Part shown: positions 33,586 to 45,625 of the stretch, piece by piece | How the letters are laid out: each line of letters starts with the position of its first letter | Numbering within the stretch: position 1 is the first letter of the stretch | Assembly: GCA_009617715.1 (NCBI GenBank) | Contig: VTFK01000170.1 | Coordinates: 434,001-498,000, forward strand | DNA from: Plectrocnemia conspersa | Lineage: Eukaryota; Arthropoda; Insecta; Trichoptera; Polycentropodidae | Direction of reading: 5' to 3' | DNA length: 64,000 bases | The notes under the pieces: model-generated | The model's input: the letters and a program-made list of their open reading frames with translations, nothing else | Database searches by the model: none | Told to the model about the DNA's origin: nothing | Translations under genes and position numbers: made by a program

Positions 33586-33910
33586 AATGGAGAAATTAAG
33601 TCGGCAGGACTAAAAACGGTTGAAAAGCTTTTAGCAAAATTTGCACGCATACAAATCCAAATTTCACGTTATTAAGACAAACCTCATGTTTTAAACGCTT
33701 TAGAAAGAGGAGCTTCTTTGTTTAAATGGAACACCATCATGAGAAAACTTATTTGCAAATTAAGTCAAAGTACCTGCCATGAATCAGAAAGATTTAAAGT
33801 ATCTGTCGCAAACTCCTCGAAAAATAATACCAACGGCAATTAGTTTCAAAAAAACTACTTAATAGTCATGGCGAGAGTTTGGCAGACCCAGGAGTTCTAC
33901 CGAACCAAGC
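33586..33910 (+). pseudogene. Decayed coding-like segment, family unknown
   Basis: In one plus-strand frame the segment reads NGEIKSAGLKTVEKLLAKFA, then after a stop HVLNALERGASLFKWNT, MRKLICKLSQSTCHESERF and SVANSSKNNTNGN. Composition and length between stops look like former coding sequence rather than chance, but I do not recognise the family. It may be a transposon or gene relic. Confidence 0.3.
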
Positions 33911-35285
33911 GGAGCTACAAATAATAATAAAAAATATGATTGTCTATTAATTAATAGCTTCTTGAATATTTTTGTATGTTTTACTAAGTAACTATTATTT
34001 TCTTTGGTGTAAATAATATTTACAAAATATCAGTAGGATCGGCCAAATGTTTTTGCAATAAGATATTGAATATTATTGTGTTATGTAGCAGCTACACAAA
34101 CCATTTAAAAAGTTACTTGCTATAATAAATCAAGAGCCGTTTTTCCTTTCAAATGTGTCATTAAAAAAATACAAGGTTTATTTAGCTGTGAATGTAAAAA
34201 CTGGACAAAAACAGATTTTTAGTTAAAATACGAAACGGTCGGGATATATGTATGTATGTCACAAAATTTTGCGTTAGCGATAGAGCAAAAACTAATCAAC
34301 CGATTTTTTTGTGTTTCCAGGCAAACATTGGCTGTTGACATATATGTTTTTGCCTCTTTGTTACATATCTACGATGCTTTTAAGAGTCATTGTCGCCTTT
34401 AGGCAAGTTTGAAATGTCATCCCTGTATTTTTAATTTAAATGTGATCTTTTAATTGTTATTTTATAATTATAATATAATTTAAATTCCTGACGTATGTAC
34501 GTAATAAAGTATTTTTAATATTTTAACTAAAATATAATATAAAGCTGTTGTGCTTTATCGTCATTAAAAACTAAAGGCGAATGCTTTCTTATGTAAATAA
34601 TATTATTAGATATAAAAAATATTAATGTAAAATAATCTATTGAAACTTACAATACAATTCATTAGTAGGTTTACATATATATAATAAATAATTACTAAAA
34701 ACAGTTATACAAAGGTTGATATTTAAAAAAAACTTAATAATTAAATTGAACACATTTTTGGATATTTAATTACACAATTTAATTATTTACGTAGCATAAG
34801 GTGTTTTCTTTATATAGATTGTTAAAAGTTAGCTAGACGTTTAAATTTTTTCAGGAAGAATAAATCTGTATTGATTCGTGTAACACAACTCTTTGAATCT
34901 TTGCTCATAAATATTTTATTTTCTCTATCACCCCCGCTTTTCATTGTTAAATTTTATGAAGTGTTCTAGAACTATGAACCTTGGATTGATTAAATTCGCT
35001 CTAGGGAGAGATAAAAGTAGCATTTCAATTTATTTATACCTAATATCAATGCGGGGGTTGACATTTACGCGGTAGTTATTTTCACTGTGGGTAAAACGAT
35101 ATACAAACACAAACTAATCAAAATTACCATTTACAAATATTCTTTGATTGTCATCATATTTTATTTAAAAGCTATCCTAATTTTAATGCAATCCTAATTT
35201 CATATATTTTTATTTCAATAGCTTTGATTCTATATTTATATGTGTATTATATAATTAAAATTCTACGGGCCAATTATTCCAATTT
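33911..35285. other. AT-rich spacer, nothing assigned
   Basis: A segment at 34200-34450 has ordinary repeat-like composition (ACTAATCAACCGATTTTTTT) but no second copy in the window. Otherwise nothing was recognised. Confidence 0.45.
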
Positions 35286-35587
35286 GTGCAAAAGACCGTC
35301 TCTCACAAAATTAGATAGCACATAATTGCATATAACACTTAAAGCAATATATGTTAATGCAGAATTGAAGCGCGATCAACTTGTAAACTCAATAGCGCAA
35401 AAACAATTTTCACTTCTCAGAAGTCAAAAATTCACGTCAAAAGCAATAAAATCAGGTCGGCGCCGTTGCACTGGGGACGCTCGGCGTCGAGTACAACTTC
35501 TCACACGAAAATTCGTCAAAAATCGATCGCTCACACGGCGATTACTCATACGTATATTGCTCACACAGAACATCACTCACACGGTTT
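35286..35587. repeat. 15-bp-periodic degenerate minisatellite (CTCACACGNNNATT type)
   Basis: Near the right end CTCACAC-headed units follow each other at 30, 15, 15 and 16 bp (35503-35580). Further left, words such as GCGCAAAAACAATTTTCACT, TCTCAGAAGT and CACGTCAAAAGCAATAAAAT (about 35395-35452) match, in reverse orientation, the segment at 51300-51380. The unit words differ from those at 2.9 kb and 60.9 kb but the period is the same. Confidence 0.7.
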
Positions 35588-37600
35588 AAGGAAAGATAAG
35601 TTTTTATGGAAAGTTGCCATGTGAGTAATGATCATCAAACCGTACGTGATTATGTACAAGTTTGGTCTATATCAGTGGTCATCACGCTATCCATATTTCA
35701 TTCAAAAACACACATACGATTTACTCACACAATCGTATTGTATGAGATGACAACCAGTTACTGTGATATTATATATATTTTATTTTGTGCGAAATAGACC
35801 GATATGTTTATTTTTATAACCGGATGTGAAACAGTCGAAATCCTTGAAATCGAAAACAAGCGAGACAACGAACATTCTTCAAATGTATTAAATATTTCCA
35901 AAACTTCTTAATTAAATTTTATTTGTATTTTTATAGTTTTTTATAAGTAAAAGTTTAATTGACAGACAAAAGTATATGTTTATTAGGGTTCATTTATTGC
36001 TCTCTCTGATATTTTTTTGTCATCTTTATCCGCGAGACAGGTTCGTTATTAGTTATATTTATATGTCATGTATTATAATAAGAATTAGCCCTCGCGGTTG
36101 AAAACCTGTGCTTGCTAGAATGAATCCACACAATATTTAATTATTTGTCGGTATCGTTGCCGTCGAGCACCACACAATAGAAGATATTGAATACGTCCAA
36201 TATTGTCGAACAGATGGGAAAAAGGTGAATTTAATATACTTTTAGAGGATTTAAAAAGTAATAGCGAAAAGTTTTTTATTTGTTTGTTTCAAAATGAGAC
36301 ATGACTGCAAAATCATTATATCCTGTGTTTCCTTTCGCTTATTATTGTACATTCGTAAACTAATTAAATCGGATATAAATTCGATGATCTTAAAATTGTT
36401 AGACAAAACTTGTAGGTACATATGGAATGGGCTCAATGAAATCATCGAAGGCGATGAATAAATTATTATATTATTTAATCATGAACAATATATGTATATC
36501 ATTTTAATTTATAATAATTCCGATATTATTAAATTTATTATTTTATTTTAAATATATAATACGTCTCAATTTTATTTTTATTTGCTTTATTCGTCTTATA
36601 CACAATGCTTCTCCTACTATCCGCAAACAGCAGCAAAAGAAGATCACAATCCGCTGGTAGGAGAGATTACGTTCTACAACAGAGCCGCATCGACATTAAA
36701 AAATTGTCCCTGGACCGTATTGAAAATTTTAAATTCAATTTTACCGTTAGTAGGGTCTGCAAATCCTTGCCAAATTTACTGAAAATACATAAATAAAAAC
36801 TTCTTGAAAATAATTAAGACCTTCTTTATTGAAATGAAAGAAAATACACAAATTATGAAGTTACTAATATTATTATTTTTTAAATTATTTGTATTAAAAA
36901 TACGTTTCTATGACAGTATGTATTATATCATAAAAACGATTAATTTTGTTTATTTTTTTAAAATTCACTACTCTATTTCAAATTATTCATATTTATTTCA
37001 AAATGTCTACTACTGCATACAAAGGCCCATTTTTTCGTCAGAAGAATTTTTCTTACAGTGTCACGTCTCCCTTAAATTATAAAAAATTAAATAGTTTTTA
37101 TTATATGTGACATATATTACTTGTTAGATTTATTTAAAAAGCATAATAATATAATTAATAAGAAAACAAGGGAAAAATGCAACCATATAATTTGAAATAA
37201 AAAGCCGTTTTCGCTGTTGTCGGAAAGCTAAAGCTTCTCAAAATTAATTTAGGCCATTGTAAGCTTTCCCAATTTCAATTATTAGCTACTTAATTGGTAT
37301 TTGATTAATACCTGAAGGGATGTGACTTTGCAGCCAAATATACACTGAAAAAGCTGATACCAGTTTGTTTTATAATACAGAATGATGCAATTCAAGTTTC
37401 CTATGTTGGCAGCACTGTAAATCAGACAACTGTCGATAATTAAGCGTGTTCAAAGTGTCAAATATTAGTTTGCAACAACACATTTACGAAATAGATTGCT
37501 CAACCATGTGTGTGATTATTAACTTTAACGCACAAAATACTACATATATTTAAAAAAAAGTTTTTTATTGTTATTAAAATTTGATTAGCTAGAAATCGAA
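35588..37600. other. AT-rich region, no recognised gene
   Basis: CTCACAC-type words continue weakly to about 35730. Short open stretches at 36582-36796 and 36804-37082 have no familiar motif. Nothing else was recognised. Confidence 0.45.
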
Positions 37601-37850
37601 TATATTGATGTGGAAGACACGTGGTTCCAACAGGATGGCGTAATTTGTCATACATTGGGTGCAACGTTGGATGTTTTGCGTGAAAATTTCTTAAGTCGCA
37701 TTATTTTACGTTTTGGTGACGTCAACTTATGCCGACAAACCCGAAACGTTGGAGCACTTAAAAACCAACATCAAGTTATAGCCGAAATACCGCCCGAAAT
37801 GTATGAAAAAGTAAATTTCGAAAATTATATTGAAAATATGTAATCTACAT
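37601..37850 (+). pseudogene. mariner-related transposase relic with internal deletion
   Basis: The plus strand reads TWFQQDGVICHTLGATLDVL (second catalytic Asp region, Q-Q-D-G-x-x-x-H), FLSRIILRFGDVN, then jumps to YADKPETLEHLKTNI in another frame and VIAEIPPEMYEKV back in frame. The proline-rich block with the third acidic residue, normally between G-D-V-N and the Y-A-D-K-P block, is deleted. The mariner-type relatives that carry H-V-I-A-E-I-x-P-E are the closest match. It is inactive. Confidence 0.8.
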
Positions 37851-38600
37851 AGAGTCCAGATGTGGCCATTTAATTGATACTGAAGTACATAAAATATTCA
37901 ATTAATTAAAAAACAAATCCCAAGTTATCCTTAAATTTAAGTGGTTGTGTTTTTAAATTCAGAAACTGAACTTGTACTTCCCTTTAATAATTCAATTAAA
38001 TCGGATATATTTCATACTGAAACTTATACAAGAAAAATTTAATTAAATGCAAATTTGCAAAAGGATCGGCTGCTGTAAAAGGTCCAGAGGCGGGCATTTA
38101 ATTAATGTTATTTATCATAATTAATGAAATACGTCAAATGTTCGATAAATAAAAAAATATCCGATATCGATAAATAAAAAAATAAAGATATCCTTTAATT
38201 TTCAGGCCCCTGGAATATGTCCCCACTCGGCTGTGATTTCGTAGGGCAGGTCTTACGTTAATAAATTACAAAAATATTAAAAAAAATATTTCATGAAGTG
38301 GAACATTAACATTAACCATAATAAAATCAGCCTGTAATCTCTAAACGTGAGCAGGGGAGTAACGTATAAATTAAATATAATTTAAGTACCTGGACTCTAA
38401 GTCAACATTTAATAAACGCATTTTGAAGGTTTATTTTAATGTGATTGTAAACATTTTTGGTCAATTTTAATTGCAAATTAAAATTTATCCTTCCTTAATT
38501 CGCATAAATAATAACAGCTGACTGCAATTACCAACATCAGTTGACTGGTTTAGGTGAATACTCATTTGTAGAGGACTAGCTTTTATCGAATCGTGCCTTC
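37851..38600. other. AT-rich spacer, nothing recognised
   Basis: Sequence after the mariner relic shows no gene or repeat that I can name. Confidence 0.45.
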
Positions 38601-40134
38601 TTATGCCTGTACTTCACTCTCCGGAAGTAGGCGATGGTTGGCCAAATACGGAGAATATAATGTGTTAATTCGGGGTTACTTCGGTCGAGCTCGGTTCTCC
38701 CCGCTCTAAAATCTCTCGGAAGTTCTCCGAGGTTACCGCGAACGGGAGGTAAAGGGGGGGGGGTAATTTAGGTCGACTAGGCCAGCTTCGAGCGCTTCCG
38801 AAAATTCCGAGATCAAATAAATAGTCGGATTGTTCTTTCGAGCGCGAGCGGCGAGATACTTTCCCTTTCGCTCTCTCGCGTGTTAAGTGACGAGAGTGAG
38901 AGAGATAATGATATGGTTTTTCGCAAACTGAGATAGAACGAGTATCTCGGTTCAATTTCAATATGGGCGTAGGCGTTCTTCACGATCGCTGCACTGTGTG
39001 GTATTTGCTCGATCTGGACGGCCAAAATTATTTCTCCACTTTAGTTGATTCCATAAGTGCTCTTAGTCAAATATATGATTTTATAAGTGTTAAAAAATAC
39101 ATTATAAAAAAAACCTTTTTTAAAAAAACTAAGAAAATTAACTTTTTTTTGTTTTTCATGAATTAATTCATGCAATTTTATTTTAAAAAGTATTTAAAGT
39201 ATTTCTTTAATTGTAGGCCCGAGGAAGAGGAATTCCGTGTTGAACGGTCGTGCGAAATTCGCCGCGTAGCGTAAAAAAAAATTGTACAAATTTTCTGTTT
39301 TTTATTAAGAAAAAGTATTTGACTAGCATTTTATCATACTCGGTATCGTTTTTTTTAAATATGTGTATATTTGGTGATTCTAAACAAATGTTTATTCTAT
39401 TTTATTAGTACGCGATCCACAATTTGACGTTTACTGATTTTACCACGGTAACCATATTATTAAAAAATTACAATCATTACAAAACTGTATTTTAAATTTG
39501 ACGTTAACACGTTACCTATTTAAAAAGTTATAATGGTTTAAAAGGTTTAGGTCCTAACTTTCGCGACTAAGCCCCGTCCTATTTTTAAGAATAATGCATT
39601 TTTAAGGTATGCAATGTGTTAAAAACCGCAAAAATCCGCAGTCAATTTTACATGTATCATAAAGAGAAAGACCTAAGCTATATATTGTATATAAAATCTA
39701 GATTAAAAAGTGGTGGGAAATATAACTAATGAACTTAAAATTAAAAAAAAATATAGGAAAAAGTACTAAAAAATGGTACTTATTCAAAATAATATTGTGT
39801 GTTTAATATGACAGCTATTGCAAGAAAGAGCTATGAAACGTTGAAACACTTACCTGCTTTATCATAATCAATGGTTTGAATTTTTCACTGTACTCAAATA
39901 AAATAATAATAATTGCACAATGTACGAGTTGCGAAAAATTATCAGCTTTACAGAACAACTTTTTTTTTATCTGCGCTTAAATTTTCATAGTCGATTTTAA
40001 TCGAAATACCACACCGTGCGCAATTTATACATTTTGGGGGCTGTGTGGACGCTACTCGGAAGTCGGCGACATTGACCATATTCGGTAGACCTTTGGGTTC
40101 GGTAACTTTCAGAGAGTGATAAGTGCAGGCATTA
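38601..40134. mobile_element. 1.5 kb PIF/Harbinger-like non-autonomous element with TTA duplication
   Basis: The body 38604-40131 begins TGCCTGTACTTCACTCTC and ends with the inverted counterpart GAGAGTGATAAGTGCAGGCA. TTA flanks both ends (38601-38603, 40132-40134). No transposase ORF is visible; the longest frames inside are low-complexity or CpG-rich and not convincing. A G-run lies at about 38753-38763. A 176-bp relative with the same outer parts is at 51054-51229, so this element is the longer form of the same family. Confidence 0.8.
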
Positions 40135-40496
40135 GAGTTTAAGATGTTAAGACTATGTCCTGCAGCTTCACTACCACGACGGTTTAAGATTTAAGTTTGA
40201 AAATATCTTGCAACGTGAACGTTACGTACCATATTTTTATGTTGTACAAGTGTATCCATAAGTCTTTCCACTGGTGTTTTTTTCGACACAGCGAGGGTTA
40301 CTACAATTAATAAAGTATCAAAATATAAAAGCTTCTCTTGGGCTCCAAAAGTATAGTTCAGTCGAGGCAAATATATGTAGCATAATACAGTTTTAAATTT
40401 TATATTACATATCTAAAAGTTAAAAACCAGTCTCGTACCCTTGAAAATGTTTTCTCACACCCATAAGAGTGCCCGCCACCCAGTTTAAGAAACCCT
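40135..40496 (-). mobile_element. hAT-like terminus (CAGGGTTTCTTAAACTGGGT)
   Basis: On the minus strand an end starts at 40496 with CAGGGTTTCTTAAACTGGGT, a common hAT (ZBED/Buster-like) terminal form, followed by GGCGGGCACTCTTATGGGTG. The opposite end and target duplication were not found, so the left limit is only approximate. Confidence 0.5.
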
Positions 40497-40795
40497 GCTT
40501 TAGATACGGAAAAACACATATCGATGGTTTCATATCTTCAGCTAAATTTACTTATATTAACACTTAATCCATTGCGTTTTATTTTATTTTTTCTTTCACT
40601 TAAATTGTAAAAGGTTTTTTAGTTTCCCTCTTGAATTGTAACTACCAGCGTTTTATTTTATACTCTAATGTTTATTATATTGTAGCTAATAAAAATATGA
40701 AACATTTATCAGTAATATGTACTGTGTTGTAATCCTTTATTTATTGTCAAATATTTAAAAAAAAATGTAGGCAGTGTTTAATTGACGTATTGAAT
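40497..40795. other. AT-rich spacer, nothing recognised
   Basis: No feature recognised. Confidence 0.5.
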
Positions 40796-41165
40796 CGTCT
40801 CCGTAAGGAGTGCATAGCGTTCGCTGCGTTCAGGTGTGATCAGATCGACACCAAACAATATTTTCTTCCAACTTCTCAAAAGTTTACGGCTTGTGAGCGG
40901 GATGGAGTGAAACATCGGGCGAGATAGAGTGTGCGAAAGAGATAGAAAGAGAGGGATGGGGATACGGCGAGCGTTCAGTGTTGCTCGTGAGCCCGGCGAA
41001 GGCTCACGTCGCCGCTCGTAGTCGCCGCTCGTAATCGCTGGTCTTCGTAAACTAACGAGAGTGATAAAGTGCGCGAAAGCTGTGACAATTATTGTCTAAA
41101 AGTGATTCAAAGTGTGTGAATAGTGTTGCAGGCCAGAGCCGTTTTGTAAATATATTTAAAAATCA
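40796..41165 (+). promoter_or_regulatory. CpG-rich block, candidate promoter and 5' untranslated exon
   Basis: This is one of the few unique, CpG-rich blocks in the window. It holds GAGA-type words (GAAAGAGATAGAAAGAGAGG near 40935), a TCAGT initiator-like word (about 40976) and a leader-like stretch with AAAGTG/AGTGATTCAAAGTGTG words before TTTTGTAAATA, a possible splice donor (41151). No terminal repeats or long ORF are present, unlike the TE blocks. It lies 3.6 kb upstream of the CAPON-like coding exon on the same strand, so it may be its promoter. This is inference from composition only. Confidence 0.4.
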
Positions 41166-42350
41166 TAAACAAAAGAGTTTTTAATTGTTTTTTTTTTATG
41201 CCGAGTTGAAATTTTAAATGCTTGATGACTAAACCTTTATCAATGTAACTATTCTGATTTCGCGAGCTAGGCAAATTCATTTATAAGTGGGCAGTGATTT
41301 TATATACACTGCACCATTTGATCGGCATATAAGATTTTGAAACTGCACATGTACATAATAATAAACTTAACCTAAATAGTGGATGACCTTCGATCTCATT
41401 TAAAATTCATCTATATATAGATCAAAATATAATCAAGTTTAAATTTTAAATTAACTTATACTTGATTGAATACATATTATTCTCGGGGGCGGCTCATGAC
41501 ATTAAACACAGGTGGGGCCCGAATAAATAAAATACAGAAAATCGATTAATCCATTGTAATAAAAATTATATACATGTGTATATTACAAGCAATAGCATTT
41601 TTATTATTATTTTTTATAACTTCTACAACATAATTTATTTTTTATAAATATTCTAACCTTTAAATTTTTAATGTAATACATATTTTTCAACAACAATTTT
41701 AAAATTATTTAAAAATTGATCATTTTCAATATTTTCTATTAAGCATTTATACTTCACTCACAAGCTTTCATTACCATATAATATATAACATACAATTTTA
41801 AAATTAACTATATTATTATTTAGGATAAAAAGATTCAGTATTTCTAAATCTGGTTTTAATTTCAATTATCATTAGAATTCTTTGCTTTTTAGATAGCTTC
41901 TTTCATGTGTATTTTTGAGGTATCGGATTTTTTAATAATCAATTCTGCTTTTTGCATTTTACTGGAGTTTATGTTTCATTGTCAATTGAAGTTTGGGTGA
42001 ATCTTTTTAAAATATTTGAGCATTTCATTAAGTGATGTATAAACATTTTGTTATAGTGCTTATTCAGTGGATATTTTAATTTAATTATTTGACTGCAAAA
42101 TATTTTATTATTTTATTTTATCGATTATTCTTAATATATTTACTCACTTTCAGTTACACCATATTTTACATATTTAAGCAAGATTTAAAAATTTATTTTT
42201 TAAAATTTCTCCCATAATTCAATATGTTATCTATCTTTAAATTCTGGAATTCAAAAATAAGTAAGAATATAAATATTCTATTGAGCCTAATATGACTTAC
42301 AGAATAATATGAAAGTCGAAAAAATATATTGCTGTCGATTTGAGAATTTA
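41166..42350. other. AT-rich region, possible hAT end fragment
   Basis: A CGGGGGCGGCTCATGACATT word at about 41485 resembles hAT ends of the CAGGGGCGG type, but no partner was found. The remainder is AT-rich without features. Confidence 0.35.
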
Positions 42351-42353
42351 CAT

Positions 42354-42402
42354 TGCTCAAACGAATATTGCTCACATAGAACATCACCTACATTCTTCAC
42401 TT
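42354..42402. repeat. 15-bp-periodic repeat remnant (GCTCAAACGAATATT type)
   Basis: Three 15-bp units, GCTCAAACGAATATT, GCTCACATAGAACAT and CACCTACATTCTTCA, directly abut the foldback MITE. The middle of this tract matches 35556-35575 (TTGCTCACACAGAACATCA). Confidence 0.65.
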
Positions 42403-42705
42403 GTCAGTTCGACGACTATACATTTCATCATTATTCATAATTGAAAAGAGATGGCAAGTTTTTTTTTACTATTAGCTCTAAAGCACACGGTACGGATATA
42501 CGTTTGATTATCATTACACCGATTGATTGATAAATATGAAACATATAATAATGATTTTAATTTCGAAAAATTTGTTCAAAATATAAACAGGAGTATATCG
42601 AACGTATATCCGTACCATGTGCTTTAGAGCTAATAGTAAGGGCGTAAACTTGCCATCTCTTTCTCAATTATGAATAATGATGAAATGGATAGCTCTAGAA
42701 CTGAC
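42403..42705. mobile_element. Foldback MITE with about 104-bp inverted arms
   Basis: The left arm (42403-42506) starts GTCAGTTCGACGACTATACA and contains ATTTCATCATTATTCATAAT, GAGATGGCAAGTTT and ACTATTAGCTCTAAAGCACA. The right arm (about 42602-42705) is its inverted copy with about 85-90% match. The loop is about 95 bp. No ORF is present. A clear target duplication was not identified, so the superfamily is open. Confidence 0.85.
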
Positions 42706-44500
42706 TGTGTTAACGCAAATATAGTCAAGTTTGAACGACCGCTATGGCAAAAAATCAAATAAATATAAAAATTTTGCTTAGGATGAAAAAAATATTTCAG
42801 TCCAGACTAAGAAGTTGAATAAATATATAGATATTCCTGAACTCTGTTTTAGTTGCAACATTATATTTTAAAAAAGTCATCCTTTGCACAAATACGTTGT
42901 AAAAAGAAGTAAATCGTGAATAGAAACTTTCGAAATGCTAGCATACTCATTTTCATCAAATTATTTAGTGGTATTTCTTTATATTTTTGTATTATGACTT
43001 ATTGATTAAATTCAATTTTCATAATTACTTGCTCTGAAGTCTGAAAGTGTAAAGTAAATAATTTTTATATTTTATTATTATTTTTTTCAATATTCCTTTA
43101 AAAAAAGAGTAATAGTTAATACGAAGGATGTGGATGTTAAATAATCTGCAATTATTTTTGTTATGGTTATATAAACTTAAATTAAAGCACAAACATATTA
43201 TTTTTACTACCCTTTTTGTAAAATAAATATGTATCTAAATTTGAAAAAAATAAGGGCCCGTGGAATTAAATGTGTTAAATATAATGAATAGCAAAATATA
43301 ACTTAAATTTTTATTTTTTTATTTAGTACTTATAAAATTACGTAATAATGCAAATTAAAAATTCACACAACCTATATAACTTTACGTATTATATAAGATA
43401 TATCATACCAAAAGATACTGTGAATTCAAACATTTTTGGTAAAAAGTGTAGTAATATATATAAATAATTATATTAAATTAATAATACTTTTTTGGTTATT
43501 GAATGATACTTTCATACTGTTTTTTTTGCATAAGGTGATAACATATTTTTATTATCTGTAGTAGCTTTAAATTCGAAATTCATTGTGCTGTCTGTCTCCA
43601 CCATGATTTATTGGCATTCTTTTGTACTGTGTTAGAAATATGTATATATTTATACGTTTATTATATTATTTTTTTTAAATTACAATATTAAAATCTTATT
43701 CCACAATACAAATAATAATATATTGTAAAACATGCAAATACATGTAAATACAGTGCGGTTCAAAAGCTTATAATTCTCGACTCAATAGGACTGTGATTGC
43801 ATTGAAACAGCCCTTAAACATAAACATGGTAGTTTCGAATGTAAACCATCTACTGCATATTCATAACTTCATACGCACACTCTGTACTTACGGATGTACG
43901 TAATATACACGTGTCGTTAGATATCAAACTCGCACAAGTCAATCATGTGTCAATTAACCTCCCTATTCATCGTAATTTGTCAAAAATCGTTAAATTAATT
44001 ATAACAAATAATGTAGTTCAAGCTTAACTGTATTATAATTTTTTGCAAATTTTCGTGTTTAATAATTTTTTTTTTAAAATACTTAAAAATCTATATTAAT
44101 GTACAATGATATAGAATACATATTCAATCAATCTAAAGCTCAGTTTTTTGGCTCTTGGTTATAAAATAATAAATCGTGAATTTATCGATAAAAAATTGAT
44201 ACAAAAAATGTTCAGGGTTTTTCTTACCTTAACCGTTCAGCTTTCTTAAAATTTGTCAACTTTATTAATATTTAATATAAAGCAGTAATAATGTTAAATA
44301 TCTCTGAAATTTTTATGAGAAAAATATATTGAATTTCTTGATATTGTAGTTGATATAAACCGTGAAGTAAATTAAGTATATACAAACATAAGTTCATACT
44401 ATTTATATATAATAAATATGTAAATAAAAAAAACTTCTTTGTAAACAATCGGTAATATATTTAAGCTTTTATATAATCATATATTAATTATTATCTCACA
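42706..44500. other. AT-rich region upstream of the CAPON-like exon
   Basis: No gene or repeat was recognised. TTATCTCACAG ending at 44501 is a good splice acceptor and could start a leader exon. Confidence 0.4.
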
Positions 44501-44810
44501 GGCAGAATACAACTGAAACAAATAAATCTTGTGAAGTCGAAACACATATTATGCCGATTGAAATGAGCGAGTTTAATACATAACGACACATTAAGTACGA
44601 AAAATTTTACACGTGGTTATAAGGCGTAGCTCGACCGGTTAATATTTAATCTTAAGTTTTACGTCATAGTTCGTAATGTTTACTTAACATAGGTTTATTC
44701 ATTAATTGCTGGAGTTTTAAGTAAATAAATAATAATATAAATCGTAATTTTATTCTAAAAATAAAGAAATTAGTGAATTAGTGAAATAGTGATTCAGTTT
44801 TAAAGTCAAG

Positions 44811-44987
44811 ATGTCGCCGAATTTCCGAGAGCGGCTCATATCCAAGCTCAGCTTGCATAAGTCTCACAATGGGAACAAAATGCCTTCAACCAAAGAGTAC
44901 GAATTGGTACTAAACGACGAGACCGATTCCAGAATACCTTTGCATCCAGAAGAGGCATTTTACTATGGAATCGAATTTCAAGCCAAG
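44811..44987 (+). CDS. NOS1AP-like: First coding exon of a NOS1AP/CAPON-like PTB adaptor protein
   Basis: This exon encodes 59 residues from ATG 44811 to a consensus donor AAG/GTAAGA at 44988, phase 0. After a basic extension (MSPNFRERLISKLSLHKSHN) it reads MPSTKEYELV, a DSRIPLHPEEAF block and YYGIEFQAK, which align with the start of the CAPON phosphotyrosine-binding domain; the next residues in the family are the YIGS-L-D-V-P-R-P strand. CAPON links neuronal NO synthase and Scribble-type complexes and is cytoplasmic. The basic N-terminal extension before the conserved M-P-S start may be an insect isoform feature. The following exons were not found in the remaining 19 kb, which is full of transposons, so intron 1 is long or the gene continues outside the window. 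Confidence 0.85.
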
Positions 44988-45625
44988 GTAAGAATTTTTT
45001 TTTTATTGTTGTGTTTTTTGATACATTCATATTTCTTTATGTGATATAGAAAAAAATACTTAATGGTTCAGGCCTCTCTTGATATATTTTTTCTTTACTT
45101 TACTTCTTAATTCCATAACATGTGATTAAAAACCCGAAATTGTAAATTTTTACAACTTTAACCATTTGAAATCTTGTGTCGATGTGAACATCGAACATCG
45201 GTTTATTACCAGCAACTCTTATCGTTAAATAATTTAAAGCTGTGTTGATATTTTTTATATGAAACAGCAAGTAACGTTTTAAGGAGAGATGGATTTATCA
45301 TTTTACGACCAAACACATTTTTGGAGGCCCTTCAAATTGTGGGCAATAAACTCAATGGTATTAAATATTTCATCGATTATAACATTTAATTATTTCTCAG
45401 AAGCTTTGCGCGCTTTTCCATTAGCAAATTTTGTTATTATTTCTAGTACTAATTAATTTTGAGTGTTGTCAGTCCATTTAGTCGCTCTTTCTGCTGTACT
45501 CACAGACAAAGTTAAAAAAAAAACGAAGCACAATCGCTTCAGTATTATGTTTAGGAATCCCATGTCGATAACTTCTTTAAGTAATTCTGCCGGTTTGGTG
45601 CTTAGATAAGCTTAAACGCCAGTGA
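44988..45625. other. Start of CAPON-like intron, with weak hAT-like words
   Basis: The segment 45290-45600 read on the minus strand contains LSVSTAERATKW and an upstream EIITKFANGKARKASEK stretch, vaguely like the end of a ZMYM1-type hAT transposase. The match is too weak to assign. Confidence 0.3.

Noticed and set aside
38665..38961. 98-residue minus-strand open frame
   Set aside because: It sits in the non-coding part of the 1.5 kb Harbinger-like element, with low complexity and no family resemblance.
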